Origin: Kibdelosporangium philippinense
GTDB taxonomy: Bacteria; Actinomycetota; Actinomycetes; Mycobacteriales; Pseudonocardiaceae
Reading direction: 5' to 3'
Assembly: GCF_021390435.2 (NCBI RefSeq)
Contig: NZ_JAJVCN010000003.1
Span: 2,175,501 to 2,239,500, forward strand
DNA: 64,000 nt
The notes beneath the pieces are model-generated. The model saw only the letters and a list, made by a program, of their open reading frames with translations, did not search any database and was not told the origin of the DNA. This document shows, one piece after another, positions 10,099 through 18,901 of the stretch (position 1 is its first letter; every line of letters begins with the position of its first letter). Made by a program: the position numbers and the translations under genes.

Positions 10099-11207
10099 GC
10101 ACGCTCGTCGAGGTCCAAGACATAAAGGTGCACTTCCCGATCAAGCGCGGAGTCGTGCTGGACCAGACCGTCGGCTACGTGTACGCGGTCGACGGCGTGG
10201 ACCTGGCCATCAAGCGCGGCGAAACGTACGGCCTTGTCGGTGAATCCGGCTGCGGCAAGTCCACGCTCGGGCGCGCGATGCTGAAACTGACCGAGCCGAC
10301 GGACGGCCGAGTGGTCTTCGACGGGGTCGACCTTTCGGCCATGCGTGGTGAGCCACTTCGCCAGATGCGCCGCCGGATGCAGATGGTTTTCCAGGACCCG
10401 ATGTCGTCGCTGGATCCGCGTCAATCGGTGGAATCCCTCCTTGTGGAGGGAATGCGGGCACACGGGCTGGACAAGGACCGCGACGCGACAGCCAAACGCT
10501 TGCGCTCCCTACTTTCGTCGGTAGGCCTGCCGAGCAACGCGCTTCGCAGGTACCCGCACGAGTTCTCCGGCGGTCAACGACAGCGCATCGGAATCGCACG
10601 AGCACTCACCGTCGATCCCGAGCTGATCGTGGCCGACGAACCGGTCTCCGCACTGGACGTTTCGGTGCAGGCCCAGGTCATCAACCTGCTGGAAGACCTG
10701 CAGGAAGAGTTCGGGCTGACCTACCTGGTGATCGCGCACGACCTTGCCGTGGTGCGGCACATCTCCGACCGGGTCGGCGTGATGTACCTCGGTGGCCTTG
10801 TCGAGGAGGCGCCGTCGGACCTGCTGTACGCGCAACCGCTGCACCCGTACACCCGTGCGCTGTTCTCGGCCGTGCCCGTGCCCGACCCGCTCGTTGAGGA
10901 CCGGCGGGAGCGAATCCTGCTGGCAGGCGACCTTCCGTCACCCGCGAATCCCCCTGCTGGATGCCGTTTTCACACCCGCTGCCCATGGCGCCAGGAGCAG
11001 CGCTGCGACACCGAGCGGCCAGCACTGCGGGAGATCACCGGCGGGCATCGGGTAGCGTGCCACTTCGCCGAGGACATCTCCTCCGGACGGATCCGGCCAC
11101 ACGAAGTCCGCCCGGAACTGATCGAACCGGACGGTACGGGAGGCGGCGTGACAGCCGACGATCCGCTGGCCGGCCCGGCCTCGATCACCGAGGCCCTCGG
11201 CCCGTGA
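10095..11207 (+). CDS. Peptide ABC transporter ATPase, DppF type (system 1)
   Basis: The second, non-identical ATPase of the importer (370 aa). Walker A GESGCGKST, signature FSGGQRQRIGIARAL and Walker B LIVADEPVSALD are intact. The C-terminal oligopeptide extension ends CRFHTRCPWRQEQRC and is followed by a roughly 50-aa tail longer than usual. It closes system 1; a gap of about 120 bp follows. Confidence 0.95.
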
Positions 11208-11331
11208 CTGTCCACTTTGGGATGGTCGAGAAGAACAACCACCGCTGACAGCTACATTCCGTGATCGGTCCTGCGCGTCAAGGTGTTGACCGGCCTGTGT
11301 TCCCGGATCGTGACCCAATGGAGGTCAGGGG

Positions 11332-11496
11332 ATGGCGAACAAGGAGGCTAAGGTCGCCACCAACGGACTGATCCCGGACCGACTCGCAAAGGAGTGCGTG
11401 ATGGCTTACCCGCTGTCGTCGCAACCCAGCCGCATGGCCACTTGGTACAGCGCCGATGGGCGCTCGATGCGACGGGCGGGTCTGGCACAGCGATGA
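11332..11496 (+). CDS. Small unrecognised ORF (54 aa) leading the second importer
   Basis: An ATG at 11332 is preceded by a strong ribosome binding site (GGAGG, 7-nt spacer). The 54-codon frame ends in a TGA that overlaps the permease ATG at 11493 as ATGA. The product is basic, has no signal peptide or membrane segment, and starts MANKEAKVATNGLI. I recognise no family. The coupling suggests either a real small protein or a translated leader that delivers ribosomes to the permease, whose own Shine-Dalgarno is weak. Confidence 0.5.
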   Translation: MANKEAKVATNGLIPDRLAKECVMAYPLSSQPSRMATWYSADGRSMRRAGLAQR

Positions 11497-12491
11497 CCGC
11501 TCCGATCGAGGTCACGGACTCCGACAAATCGGCACAACCAGAAGCCGTACTGGAAGGAGTCAGCCGCAAACAGATCCAGGGCCGGTCACTTGGCCGGATC
11601 GCGTGGATACGGCTCAAGCGCGACAAGGTCGCGATGGCCGGCGGGGCCATCGTCCTGCTGCTGATCCTTGTCGCCATCTTCGCCCCGCTGATCGTCAAGC
11701 TGCTCGGGCATCCGCCGAACGAGTTCCACCAGGACCTCGTCGATCCGACGATCGGCAAGCCGTACGGCGCCTTCGGCGGCATCAGCTGGGACTTCCTCTT
11801 CGGCATCGAGCCGACCAACGGCCGTGACCTGTTCAGCCGGATCGTCTACGGCGCGCAGGTCTCGATGCTCGTCGGGTTCCTCGCCACCCTGGTCTCGGTG
11901 ATCATCGGCACCGTCCTCGGCGTGATCGCCGGCTACTTCGGCGGGTGGATCGACACACTGATCGCCCGCACCATGGACGCGTTCCTGGCCTTCCCCCTCC
12001 TGCTGTTCGCCATCGCGCTGGCCGGGGTGAGCCCGAACGACCTGCTCGGGCTGACCGGCAACGGGCTGCGGATCGCCATGCTCGTGTTCATCATCGGCTT
12101 CTTCAGCTGGCCGTACATCGGCCGCATCGTCCGTGGGCAAACGCTTTCGCTGCGCAAACGTGAGTTCGTCGACGCGGCGCGCAGTCTCGGGGCTCGAAGT
12201 CCGTACATCCTGTTCAAGGAGATCCTGCCGAACCTGGTGGCGCCGATCCTTGTGTACTCGACGCTGATGATCCCCACCAACATCCTGTTCGAGGCGGCAC
12301 TGTCGTTCCTCGGCGTCGGGATCAACCCACCCACACCGTCGTGGGGCGGCATGCTGACCGACGCCACCAGGCTGTACAGCGTCGCACCGCACTTCGTGAT
12401 CGTCCCCGGTCTCGCCATCTTCGTGACCGTGATGGCCTTCAACCTGTTCGGTGACGGCCTGCGCGATGCGCTCGACCCACGCGCCCGATGA
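11493..12491 (+). CDS. Peptide ABC transporter permease, DppC type (system 2)
   Basis: A 332-aa permease. A long cytoplasmic head (with RSLGRIAWIRLKRDKVAM) precedes the first helix; the periplasmic loop has TNGRDLFSRIVYGAQ and the EAA loop reads DAARSLGARSPYILFKEILPN. I chose ATG 11493 because it forms the ATGA overlap with the small upstream ORF; the frame is open to 11394. In this operon the C-type permease precedes the receptor, unlike system 1. Confidence 0.9.
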   Translation: MTAPIEVTDSDKSAQPEAVLEGVSRKQIQGRSLGRIAWIRLKRDKVAMAGGAIVLLLILVAIFAPLIVKLLGHPPNEFHQDLVDPTIGKPYGAFGGISWDFLFGIEPTNGRDLFSRIVYGAQVSMLVGFLATLVSVIIGTVLGVIAGYFGGWIDTLIARTMDAFLAFPLLLFAIALAGVSPNDLLGLTGNGLRIAMLVFIIGFFSWPYIGRIVRGQTLSLRKREFVDAARSLGARSPYILFKEILPNLVAPILVYSTLMIPTNILFEAALSFLGVGINPPTPSWGGMLTDATRLYSVAPHFVIVPGLAIFVTVMAFNLFGDGLRDALDPRAR

Positions 12492-12529
12492 CCTTGCGTC
12501 GCACACCTGGCGACAGTGAAAGGAAACCG

Positions 12530-14281
12530 ATGAGGAAAACCAATACCCGGATAGCGGCTGTGTCCGGCGCAGTCGTCCTAAGCCTGGTGCTGGGCGCCTG
12601 CGGTGGCGACAGCGGAGGCAACGGCGGCACGACCGGCGGAGCGGCCGCGTTCGATGCCGGCTCCAAGGGCATCGTCAACGCGTCCGACAAGAAGGGCGGC
12701 GTGCTGAAGTTCGCGGTCAGCGACGACTTCGACTCGACCGACCCCGGCAACACCTACTACGCGTTCGGCAACAACTTCATCCGCCTGTACACGCGTACGT
12801 TGATGACCTACACGTCCAAGCCCGGTACCGAGGGCGCCGAGCCTTCGCCGGACCTGGCCGAGGCGCCAGGTGTGCCGAGCGACGACAGCAAGACGTGGAC
12901 GTACAAGCTCCGCAAGGGCATCAAGTACGAGGACGGCACCGAGGTCAAGGCCAGGGACATCAAGTATGCCGTCGCCCGTACGTTCGACCGCGGTGTGCTG
13001 CGCAGTGGTCCTGGCTACTTCAAGAGCCTGCTGGCAGCTGACGGCTACCAGGGTCCGTACAAGGACACGAACCTCGACAACTTCAAGGGCGTCGAGACCC
13101 CGGACGACTACACCGTCGTGTTCAAGCTGAAGGACTCGTTCTCCGAGTGGAACGAGCTGGTCAGCTTCAGCGGCCAGACCGCGCCGGTCCCGCAGGCCAA
13201 GGACACCGGTGAGCAGTACGCGCTGCACCCGCTGTCGAGCGGCCCGTACATGTGGGAAGGCAACTACAAGCCCAAGCAGGGTGGCGCGCTGGTGCGCAAC
13301 CCGAACTGGGACCAGGCGACCGACTCCAACCGCAAGCAGCTGCCGGACCGGATCGAGGTCGCGGCTGGCGTGAACGCGGAGGAGCTGGACAACCAACTGC
13401 TTTCCGGTGACGTGCAAGTCGAGCTCGCCGGTTCGGGTCTGCAGGAAGCCGCCCGTCAGCGCGTGCTCGCCGACCCCGCGCTGAAGGCCAACGCGGACAA
13501 CCCGTACGCCGGTTTCCACTGGCTGATCCCGATCAACATGAAGAACATCCCGAACGTGGAGTGCCGCAAGGCGATCATCTACGCAGCCGACCGTGACGCC
13601 ATGTGGCGTGCCTACGGTGGTGACGTGGGTGGCGAGATGGCCACGTCGATCATGCCGCCGATCATCCCCGGCCGCGAGGCGAGCAACATCTACCCGATCG
13701 GCCAGGGCTACAAGGGTGACGAGGCCAAGGCCAAGGACGCACTGGCCAAGTGCGGCCAGCCGAACGGCTTCGAGACCACGATGATCTACCGCAGCAACCG
13801 GCCGAAGGAGAAGGCGACCGCTGAGGCTGTGGAGCAGTCGCTGGCCAAGGTCGGCATCAAGCTGACCCTGAAGGGCTACCCGGCCGGTTCGTACACCACC
13901 GACCAGCTCGGCTCGCCGTCCTTCGTGGCGAACGAGAAGGTCGGCCTCGGCACCTACGGCTGGGCAGCTGACTGGCAGAGTGGCTACGGCTACGACCAGG
14001 CGCTGACCGACGGCAAGGCGATCCTGCCGAGCGGTAACTCCAACGCCGCCGAGCTGGACGACCCGCAGATCAACCAGTGGTGGAACGAGGTCGTCAAGAT
14101 CGACAACGCCGCCGAGCGCGAGAAGATCTACAACCAGATCGACCGCAGGGCCCTCGAGCTGGGCGCGTACTTGCCGAACGTCTACGCCAAGTCCTTGCTG
14201 TACCGGCCGACGAACCTGACCAACGTGTACTTCCACGTCGGTTTCGGTATGTACGACTACGCCAACCTCGGCGTGTCCTGA
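12530..14281 (+). CDS. Peptide ABC transporter substrate-binding lipoprotein (system 2)
   Basis: An SBP_bac_5 receptor of 583 aa with lipobox LGAC after a classical signal peptide. It has the family segment SKTWTYKLRKGIKYEDG and a C-terminal half with VECRKAIIYAADRDAMW. The ATG at 12530 has GAAAGGA upstream; the frame also opens at 12488, overlapping the permease, but that would put extra residues before the signal peptide. A strong hairpin follows the gene. Confidence 0.92.
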   Translation: MRKTNTRIAAVSGAVVLSLVLGACGGDSGGNGGTTGGAAAFDAGSKGIVNASDKKGGVLKFAVSDDFDSTDPGNTYYAFGNNFIRLYTRTLMTYTSKPGTEGAEPSPDLAEAPGVPSDDSKTWTYKLRKGIKYEDGTEVKARDIKYAVARTFDRGVLRSGPGYFKSLLAADGYQGPYKDTNLDNFKGVETPDDYTVVFKLKDSFSEWNELVSFSGQTAPVPQAKDTGEQYALHPLSSGPYMWEGNYKPKQGGALVRNPNWDQATDSNRKQLPDRIEVAAGVNAEELDNQLLSGDVQVELAGSGLQEAARQRVLADPALKANADNPYAGFHWLIPINMKNIPNVECRKAIIYAADRDAMWRAYGGDVGGEMATSIMPPIIPGREASNIYPIGQGYKGDEAKAKDALAKCGQPNGFETTMIYRSNRPKEKATAEAVEQSLAKVGIKLTLKGYPAGSYTTDQLGSPSFVANEKVGLGTYGWAADWQSGYGYDQALTDGKAILPSGNSNAAELDDPQINQWWNEVVKIDNAAEREKIYNQIDRRALELGAYLPNVYAKSLLYRPTNLTNVYFHVGFGMYDYANLGVS

Positions 14282-14317
14282 CAAGTCGCATCGGTCAGCT
14301 GAAGGAGTGAAGGCACC

Positions 14318-14349
14318 GGGTGGCCTGCGCGAGCCCGCGCAGGCCACCC
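14318..14349 (+). other. Intercistronic 14-bp perfect hairpin after receptor gene
   Basis: GGGTGGCCTGCGCG and its exact reverse complement are separated by a 4-nt loop. It lies between the receptor stop and the DppB-type permease start, with no U tract. In many importer operons such hairpins partly terminate transcription or protect the upstream mRNA, so that the receptor is made in excess over the permease. That role is inferred here. Confidence 0.6.
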
Positions 14350-14362
14350 ATGGCCGCATGCT

Positions 14363-15370
14363 GTGATCGCTTATATCGTTCGTCGACTCGTCGGCGCGAT
14401 CGCCCTCTTGCTGGTGATCAGCGCCGCGACCTTCGCGATCTTCTTCCTCGTCCCCCGCATCGCCGGGGTGACGTCGGACGATCTCGCCGCCCGGTTCGCG
14501 GGTAAGTCACCGACACCGGAGACCGTGCAGGCCATCAAGGAACGGTTCGGCTTCGACAAGTCGGTCGCCGAGCAGTACGGGATGTTCATCAAGGCCGTGG
14601 TGTCCGGTGACACGTACGTCAGCGGCACGAGGACAATCGACTGCCCGGCACCGTGTCTCGGCTATTCGTTCCGCACCAACCAGCCGGTGCTCGAGGAAGT
14701 GCTCGGCAGACTTCCGGTGACACTGTCCATCGTCATCGGTGCCGCGATCATCTGGCTGATCTCGGGTGTCGGCGTCGGTGTGCTGTCCGCGCTGAAACGC
14801 GGCACGCTGATCGACCGGTCGACCATGGCGATAGCACTGGCCGGTGTGTCGCTGCCGATCTTCTTCACCGGCCTGTTGTCGCTGACATTCGTTGTGCACC
14901 AATGGGGTCTGCTACCCCCGGTGAAATACACGCCGTTCCTCGACAATCCCGGGTTGTGGGCGCAAGGGCTGATCCTGCCGTGGATCACGCTGGCGTTCCT
15001 GTTCTCCGCGATCTACGCCCGGCTGACGCGCGCCGGGATGCTGGACACCCTCGGCGAGGACTTCGTCCGCACGGCGAGAGCCAAGGGCCTGCGGGAGCGG
15101 ACCGTGATCGGTAAACACGCGCTGCGCGCCAGCCTCACGCCGATCCTGACCGTGTTCGGTCTTGACGTCGGCCTGCTGCTCGGCGGCGCCGTGCTCACCG
15201 AACGGACCTTCTCGCTCAAGGGACTCGGTCAGCTGGCACTCGACGGAGTGATCCAGAGTGACCTGCCCATGGTGCTCGGCGTGGTGATGTTCGCGGCGCT
15301 GTTCATCGTTCTGGCAAACCTGGTGGTCGACGTCCTCTACGGCGTCCTCGACCCGACTGTGAGGCGCTAG
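14363..15370 (+). CDS. Peptide ABC transporter permease, DppB type (system 2)
   Basis: A 335-aa permease starting with GTG. First helix after YIVRRLVGAIALLLV, a large external loop including two cysteines (DCPAPCLG), and an EAA loop RTARAKGLRERTVIGKHALR. The DPTVRR end is typical of DppB-like proteins. It pairs with the C-type permease encoded before the receptor. Confidence 0.92.
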   Translation: MIAYIVRRLVGAIALLLVISAATFAIFFLVPRIAGVTSDDLAARFAGKSPTPETVQAIKERFGFDKSVAEQYGMFIKAVVSGDTYVSGTRTIDCPAPCLGYSFRTNQPVLEEVLGRLPVTLSIVIGAAIIWLISGVGVGVLSALKRGTLIDRSTMAIALAGVSLPIFFTGLLSLTFVVHQWGLLPPVKYTPFLDNPGLWAQGLILPWITLAFLFSAIYARLTRAGMLDTLGEDFVRTARAKGLRERTVIGKHALRASLTPILTVFGLDVGLLLGGAVLTERTFSLKGLGQLALDGVIQSDLPMVLGVVMFAALFIVLANLVVDVLYGVLDPTVRR

Positions 15371-15373
15371 CTG

Positions 15374-16459
15374 ATGGGAACCCCCAACACCGAGCTTTCC
15401 GGTGACGAGCTGGCCACGGCCGACGCCGCACGCAACCTGCCGTCCGCGTTCCTCGAGGTACGTGACCTGCGGGTGCACTTCCCGACCGACGACGGCATCG
15501 TCAAGTCCGTCGACGGGCTGTCGTTCAGCCTCGACCGGGGAAAGACGCTGGGCATCGTCGGCGAGTCCGGCTCAGGCAAGAGTGTGACCAGCCTGTCGAT
15601 CATGGGCCTGCACAAGCAGGGCTCAGCCAAGATCACCGGCGAGATCAAGCTGGACGGCGAGAACCTGGTCGGCGCCGATCCGGAAGTGGTGCGCCGCAAG
15701 CGCGGCAAGAACATGGCGATGATCTTCCAGGATCCGCTGTCGGCGATGCACCCGTTCTACACGGTCGGCAACCAGATCATCGAGGCGTACCGGGTACACC
15801 ACGACGTGTCCAAGGCCGCGGCCCGCAAGCACGCGATCGACATGCTCGACCGCGTCGGCATCCCGCAGCCGGACAAGCGCGTCGACGACTATCCGCACGC
15901 GTTCTCCGGCGGTATGCGCCAGCGCGCGATGATCGCGATGGCGCTGGTGTGCGACCCGGAGCTGCTGATCGCCGACGAGCCGACCACCGCGCTGGACGTG
16001 ACCGTGCAGGCGCAGATCCTCGATCTGATCGTCGACCTGCAGAAGGACTTCAACTCCGCGGTCATCATCATCACGCACGACCTCGGCGTGGTCGCCGAGC
16101 TGGCCGACGACATCATGGTGATGTACGCGGGCCGCTCGGTGGAGTACGGCACGTCGCACGAGATCTTCTCGTCGCCGCAGCACCCGTACACCTGGGGCCT
16201 GCTCGGCTCGATGCCCCGGCTCGACCGGGAACGCACCGAGCGGCTGCAGCCGATCAAGGGCACGCCACCGAGCCTGATCAACGTTCCGACAGGCTGCCCG
16301 TTCAACCCCAGGTGCGCGTACGGGGAGCTCAACGGGGACCTCAGCACCACGGAGCGCCCCGAGTTCCGCGAGATCAGTCCTGGACACCGGATCGCGTGCC
16401 ACCTCTCTGGCGAAGAGCGCCAGCGGATCTGGAACGACGAGATCAAGCCGAAGTTGTGA
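15374..16459 (+). CDS. Peptide ABC transporter ATPase, DppD type (system 2)
   Basis: A 361-aa ATPase with Walker A GESGSGKS, signature FSGGMRQRAMIAMAL and Walker B LLIADEPTTALD. The C-terminal oligopeptide domain has CPFNPRCAYGELNGD; the third cysteine usual at this site is replaced, unlike in system 1. The ATG lies 3 nt after the permease stop. Confidence 0.94.
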   Translation: MGTPNTELSGDELATADAARNLPSAFLEVRDLRVHFPTDDGIVKSVDGLSFSLDRGKTLGIVGESGSGKSVTSLSIMGLHKQGSAKITGEIKLDGENLVGADPEVVRRKRGKNMAMIFQDPLSAMHPFYTVGNQIIEAYRVHHDVSKAAARKHAIDMLDRVGIPQPDKRVDDYPHAFSGGMRQRAMIAMALVCDPELLIADEPTTALDVTVQAQILDLIVDLQKDFNSAVIIITHDLGVVAELADDIMVMYAGRSVEYGTSHEIFSSPQHPYTWGLLGSMPRLDRERTERLQPIKGTPPSLINVPTGCPFNPRCAYGELNGDLSTTERPEFREISPGHRIACHLSGEERQRIWNDEIKPKL

Positions 16460-16463
16460 GTCG

Positions 16464-17513
16464 ATGAGCGAACTGACCTCTCCCACCGCCCCAGCCGAGA
16501 AGACGAGGGAAACCCTGCTGTCGGCATCGGGACTGCAGAAGTACTTCCCGATCCGCAAGGGCCTGCTGCAGCGGGTCCAGGGCCACGTACAGGCCGTGGA
16601 CGGGCTGGATTTCTCGGTGCAGAAGGGCGAGACGCTCTCCCTGGTCGGCGAGTCTGGCTGCGGCAAGACCACGACGGGACGGCTGCTGACCCGGCTGCTC
16701 GAGCCCACCGCGGGCAAGATCGTCTTCGAGGGTGAGGACATCACCCACATGTCACAGGGCAAGCTGCGCCCGTTGCGCCGTGACGTGCAGATGATCTTCC
16801 AGGACCCGTACTCGTCGCTGAACCCGCGGCACACCGTGGGTGCGATCGTCGGCGCGCCGTTCAAGCTGCAGAAGGTGCAGACCGAGAACGGCGTGAAGAA
16901 GGCCGTGCAGGAACTGCTCGAGCTCGTCGGACTGAGCCCCGAGCACTACAACCGCTACCCGCACGAGTTCTCCGGCGGTCAGCGGCAGCGCATCGGCATC
17001 GCCCGTACGCTCGCGTTGAAGCCCAAGCTGATCGTGGCCGACGAGCCGGTGTCCGCTTTGGACGTGTCGATCCAGGCGCAGGTGGTGAACCTGCTTGAGG
17101 ATCTGCAGAACGAGCTGGACCTGACGTACGTGATGATCGCGCACGACCTGTCGGTGGTGCGGCACGTGTCCGACCGGGTCGCGGTGATGTACCTCGGCAA
17201 GATCGTCGAGATCGGCGAGCGCACCGGCCTCTACGAGACGCCGATGCACCCGTACACGATGGCGCTGCTGTCCGCGGTGCCCGTGCCGGACCCGGAGCGC
17301 AAGGCCAAGCGTGAGCGGATCCGGTTGAAGGGCGACGTGCCGTCGCCGATCAACCCGCCGTCCGGCTGCCGGTTCCACACCCGGTGCTGGAAGGCGCAGG
17401 AGATCTGCAAGACCGAGGAGCCCGTCCTGCGCGAACTGGCGCCCGGCCGCAGCGCCGCGTGCCACTTCCCGGAGAACACACCGGATTCGGACCACACCGT
17501 CAAGGTGGTGTAG
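16464..17513 (+). CDS. Peptide ABC transporter ATPase, DppF type (system 2)
   Basis: A 349-aa ATPase, last gene of the second importer. Walker A GESGCGKT, signature FSGGQRQRIGIARTL and Walker B LIVADEPVSALD are intact, and the C-terminus has the oligopeptide motif CRFHTRCWKAQEIC. An intrinsic terminator follows at once. Confidence 0.95.
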   Translation: MSELTSPTAPAEKTRETLLSASGLQKYFPIRKGLLQRVQGHVQAVDGLDFSVQKGETLSLVGESGCGKTTTGRLLTRLLEPTAGKIVFEGEDITHMSQGKLRPLRRDVQMIFQDPYSSLNPRHTVGAIVGAPFKLQKVQTENGVKKAVQELLELVGLSPEHYNRYPHEFSGGQRQRIGIARTLALKPKLIVADEPVSALDVSIQAQVVNLLEDLQNELDLTYVMIAHDLSVVRHVSDRVAVMYLGKIVEIGERTGLYETPMHPYTMALLSAVPVPDPERKAKRERIRLKGDVPSPINPPSGCRFHTRCWKAQEICKTEEPVLRELAPGRSAACHFPENTPDSDHTVKVV

Positions 17514-17523
17514 TCCGCATCGC

Positions 17524-17560
17524 GCGAAAAGGCCCTCGTCATCGACGGGGGCTTTTTCGC
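17524..17560 (+). terminator. Intrinsic terminator of second peptide importer operon
   Basis: GCGAAAAGGCCCTCGTC pairs with GACGGGGGCTTTTTCGC across a 3-nt loop, with a T run inside the 3' arm. It lies just after the last ATPase and just before the promoter of the AraC-type gene. Confidence 0.8.
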
Positions 17561-17573
17561 TAACCTAGGTGAA

Positions 17574-18521
17574 ATGCTCGACGAAGCCGTCTTCTCCAGC
17601 GCGGATCTGCCTGCGGCAGAACGGTTTCCGGCCTGGCGTGACGTGATGGCCAGCCTGCATGCCCCGATGGACCTGACCAGCGATTACGCCGCGGATTTCG
17701 ATGCTCGGATGCGGGTCATCGACCTCGGCGGGATGGTGGTGTGGCCTGCCACGTTCGATCCGCTGACGTTCCGGCGCAGCCGCAAGCTGATCCGCCAGTC
17801 CGACCCGGAGACCGTGCACTTGTCGTTGCTGCTGCAAGGAAGTGCGGGCATGCGGCTGGACCGGCACGAGAAGACCTGTGACGTCTTGGACATCCATACG
17901 AACGACTCGTCCCGGCCGTACGAGATCACCACGGGTGACGCCAGGATCAAGTCGATCGGCGTCGAGATCCCCAAGGCACTGCTGCCGCTTCCCCGCCACC
18001 AGGCCGAAAAAGCGGTGGGTTTGCCGATGTCCGGGAAAGATGGGATCGGCTCGCTGCTGACCCATTTCCTGACCCAGCTGACCTCGGACACCGCTGCCTA
18101 CCAACCATCGGACGCGCCACGGCTGGGGACCGTGCTCACGGACCTGGTGGCCGCGGTGTTCGGGCACGCACTCGACCGGCCGGTTGTGCTGGAGTCGCAC
18201 AAACGGACGCTTGTGTTGCGTATCAAGGACTTCATCCGGCGCAACCTGCACGACCCGGCGCTGAACCCTGGCATGATCGCGGCTGCGCACCATATCTCGC
18301 TGAGCTACCTGCACCGGCTGTTCCGCGAAGAGGCCGAGACCGTGGCTGCCTGGATCCGTGTGCAGCGCTTGGAAAGCGCCCGCCGGGACCTGGCCACGGG
18401 CACCGCGCCCATCCATGCCGTCGCCGCACGGTGGGGTTTCGTGCGGGCAGCAGACTTCACGCGGGCGTTCCGGGCGGCTTATGGCGTGGCGCCTAAGGAA
18501 TACCGGGCTAGTGCTTCTTGA
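17574..18521 (+). CDS. AraC family transcriptional regulator
   Basis: A 315-aa regulator. The N-terminal part (starting with FPAWRDVMASLHAPMDL) resembles the AraC-binding-like domain of NahR/XylS-type activators; the C-terminal 100 residues hold two helix-turn-helix units (ISLSYLHRLFREEAETVAAW and WGFVRAADFTRAFRAAYG) followed by PKEYR. AGGTGA upstream of the ATG serves as ribosome binding site. Target genes are unknown; the adjacent peptide importer is one option. Confidence 0.88.
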   Translation: MLDEAVFSSADLPAAERFPAWRDVMASLHAPMDLTSDYAADFDARMRVIDLGGMVVWPATFDPLTFRRSRKLIRQSDPETVHLSLLLQGSAGMRLDRHEKTCDVLDIHTNDSSRPYEITTGDARIKSIGVEIPKALLPLPRHQAEKAVGLPMSGKDGIGSLLTHFLTQLTSDTAAYQPSDAPRLGTVLTDLVAAVFGHALDRPVVLESHKRTLVLRIKDFIRRNLHDPALNPGMIAAAHHISLSYLHRLFREEAETVAAWIRVQRLESARRDLATGTAPIHAVAARWGFVRAADFTRAFRAAYGVAPKEYRASAS

Positions 18522-18843
18522 CTTCGATCGCGGTGCCGATCGTGCCTCCCCAGTCGATGCACGAATCGGCGGCGGCGAGGTACACCGGACCGGCGACGTC
18601 GGTGTACGCGCCGGGGTCGTTCGCCCATTTGTCCTCGCCGACCTTGCGGATGAACGCTTCCATGAAGGTCGGCTCGTCCGCGGCCGCGCGGACCGTCACC
18701 ACGCAGTGCATTTCGGTCGCGGAGTTGTAGGTGAGATAGACGGTGCCACGTTTGTCCGGGAAGTCCTTTTTGTCGACAACGAGGTAACCATCACCGCACT
18801 GTTCGCAGTATGTGTTTCCCAGTCTCACGCCTACCAGGATCAC
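18508..18843 (-). CDS. Spore-associated protein A-like protein without signal peptide
   Basis: The 111-aa product matches the pattern of streptomycete spore-associated protein A: CGDGYLVVD, GTVYLTYNSAT, a Cys-Val-Val-Thr-Val strand and AGPVYLAAADSCIDWGG. Four cysteines are present. Family members are normally secreted, but here the frame has a stop a few codons before the GTG and no signal peptide can be built. Either the N-terminus is lost, or this is a cytosolic variant. It is convergent with the AraC gene and overlaps it by 14 nt. Confidence 0.65.
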   Translation of the reverse strand: MILVGVRLGNTYCEQCGDGYLVVDKKDFPDKRGTVYLTYNSATEMHCVVTVRAAADEPTFMEAFIRKVGEDKWANDPGAYTDVAGPVYLAAADSCIDWGGTIGTAIEVKKH

Positions 18844-18901
18844 CGGGACGGACCAGAAAGTCCTTAGCGCTCAGAACACGGGTTCTTGGCGCAGAGTGAA
18901 C

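Noticed and set aside
12578..14359. 593-codon open frame antisense to the system 2 receptor gene
   Set aside because: Shadow composition and no recognisable domain; the sense protein is a complete lipoprotein receptor.
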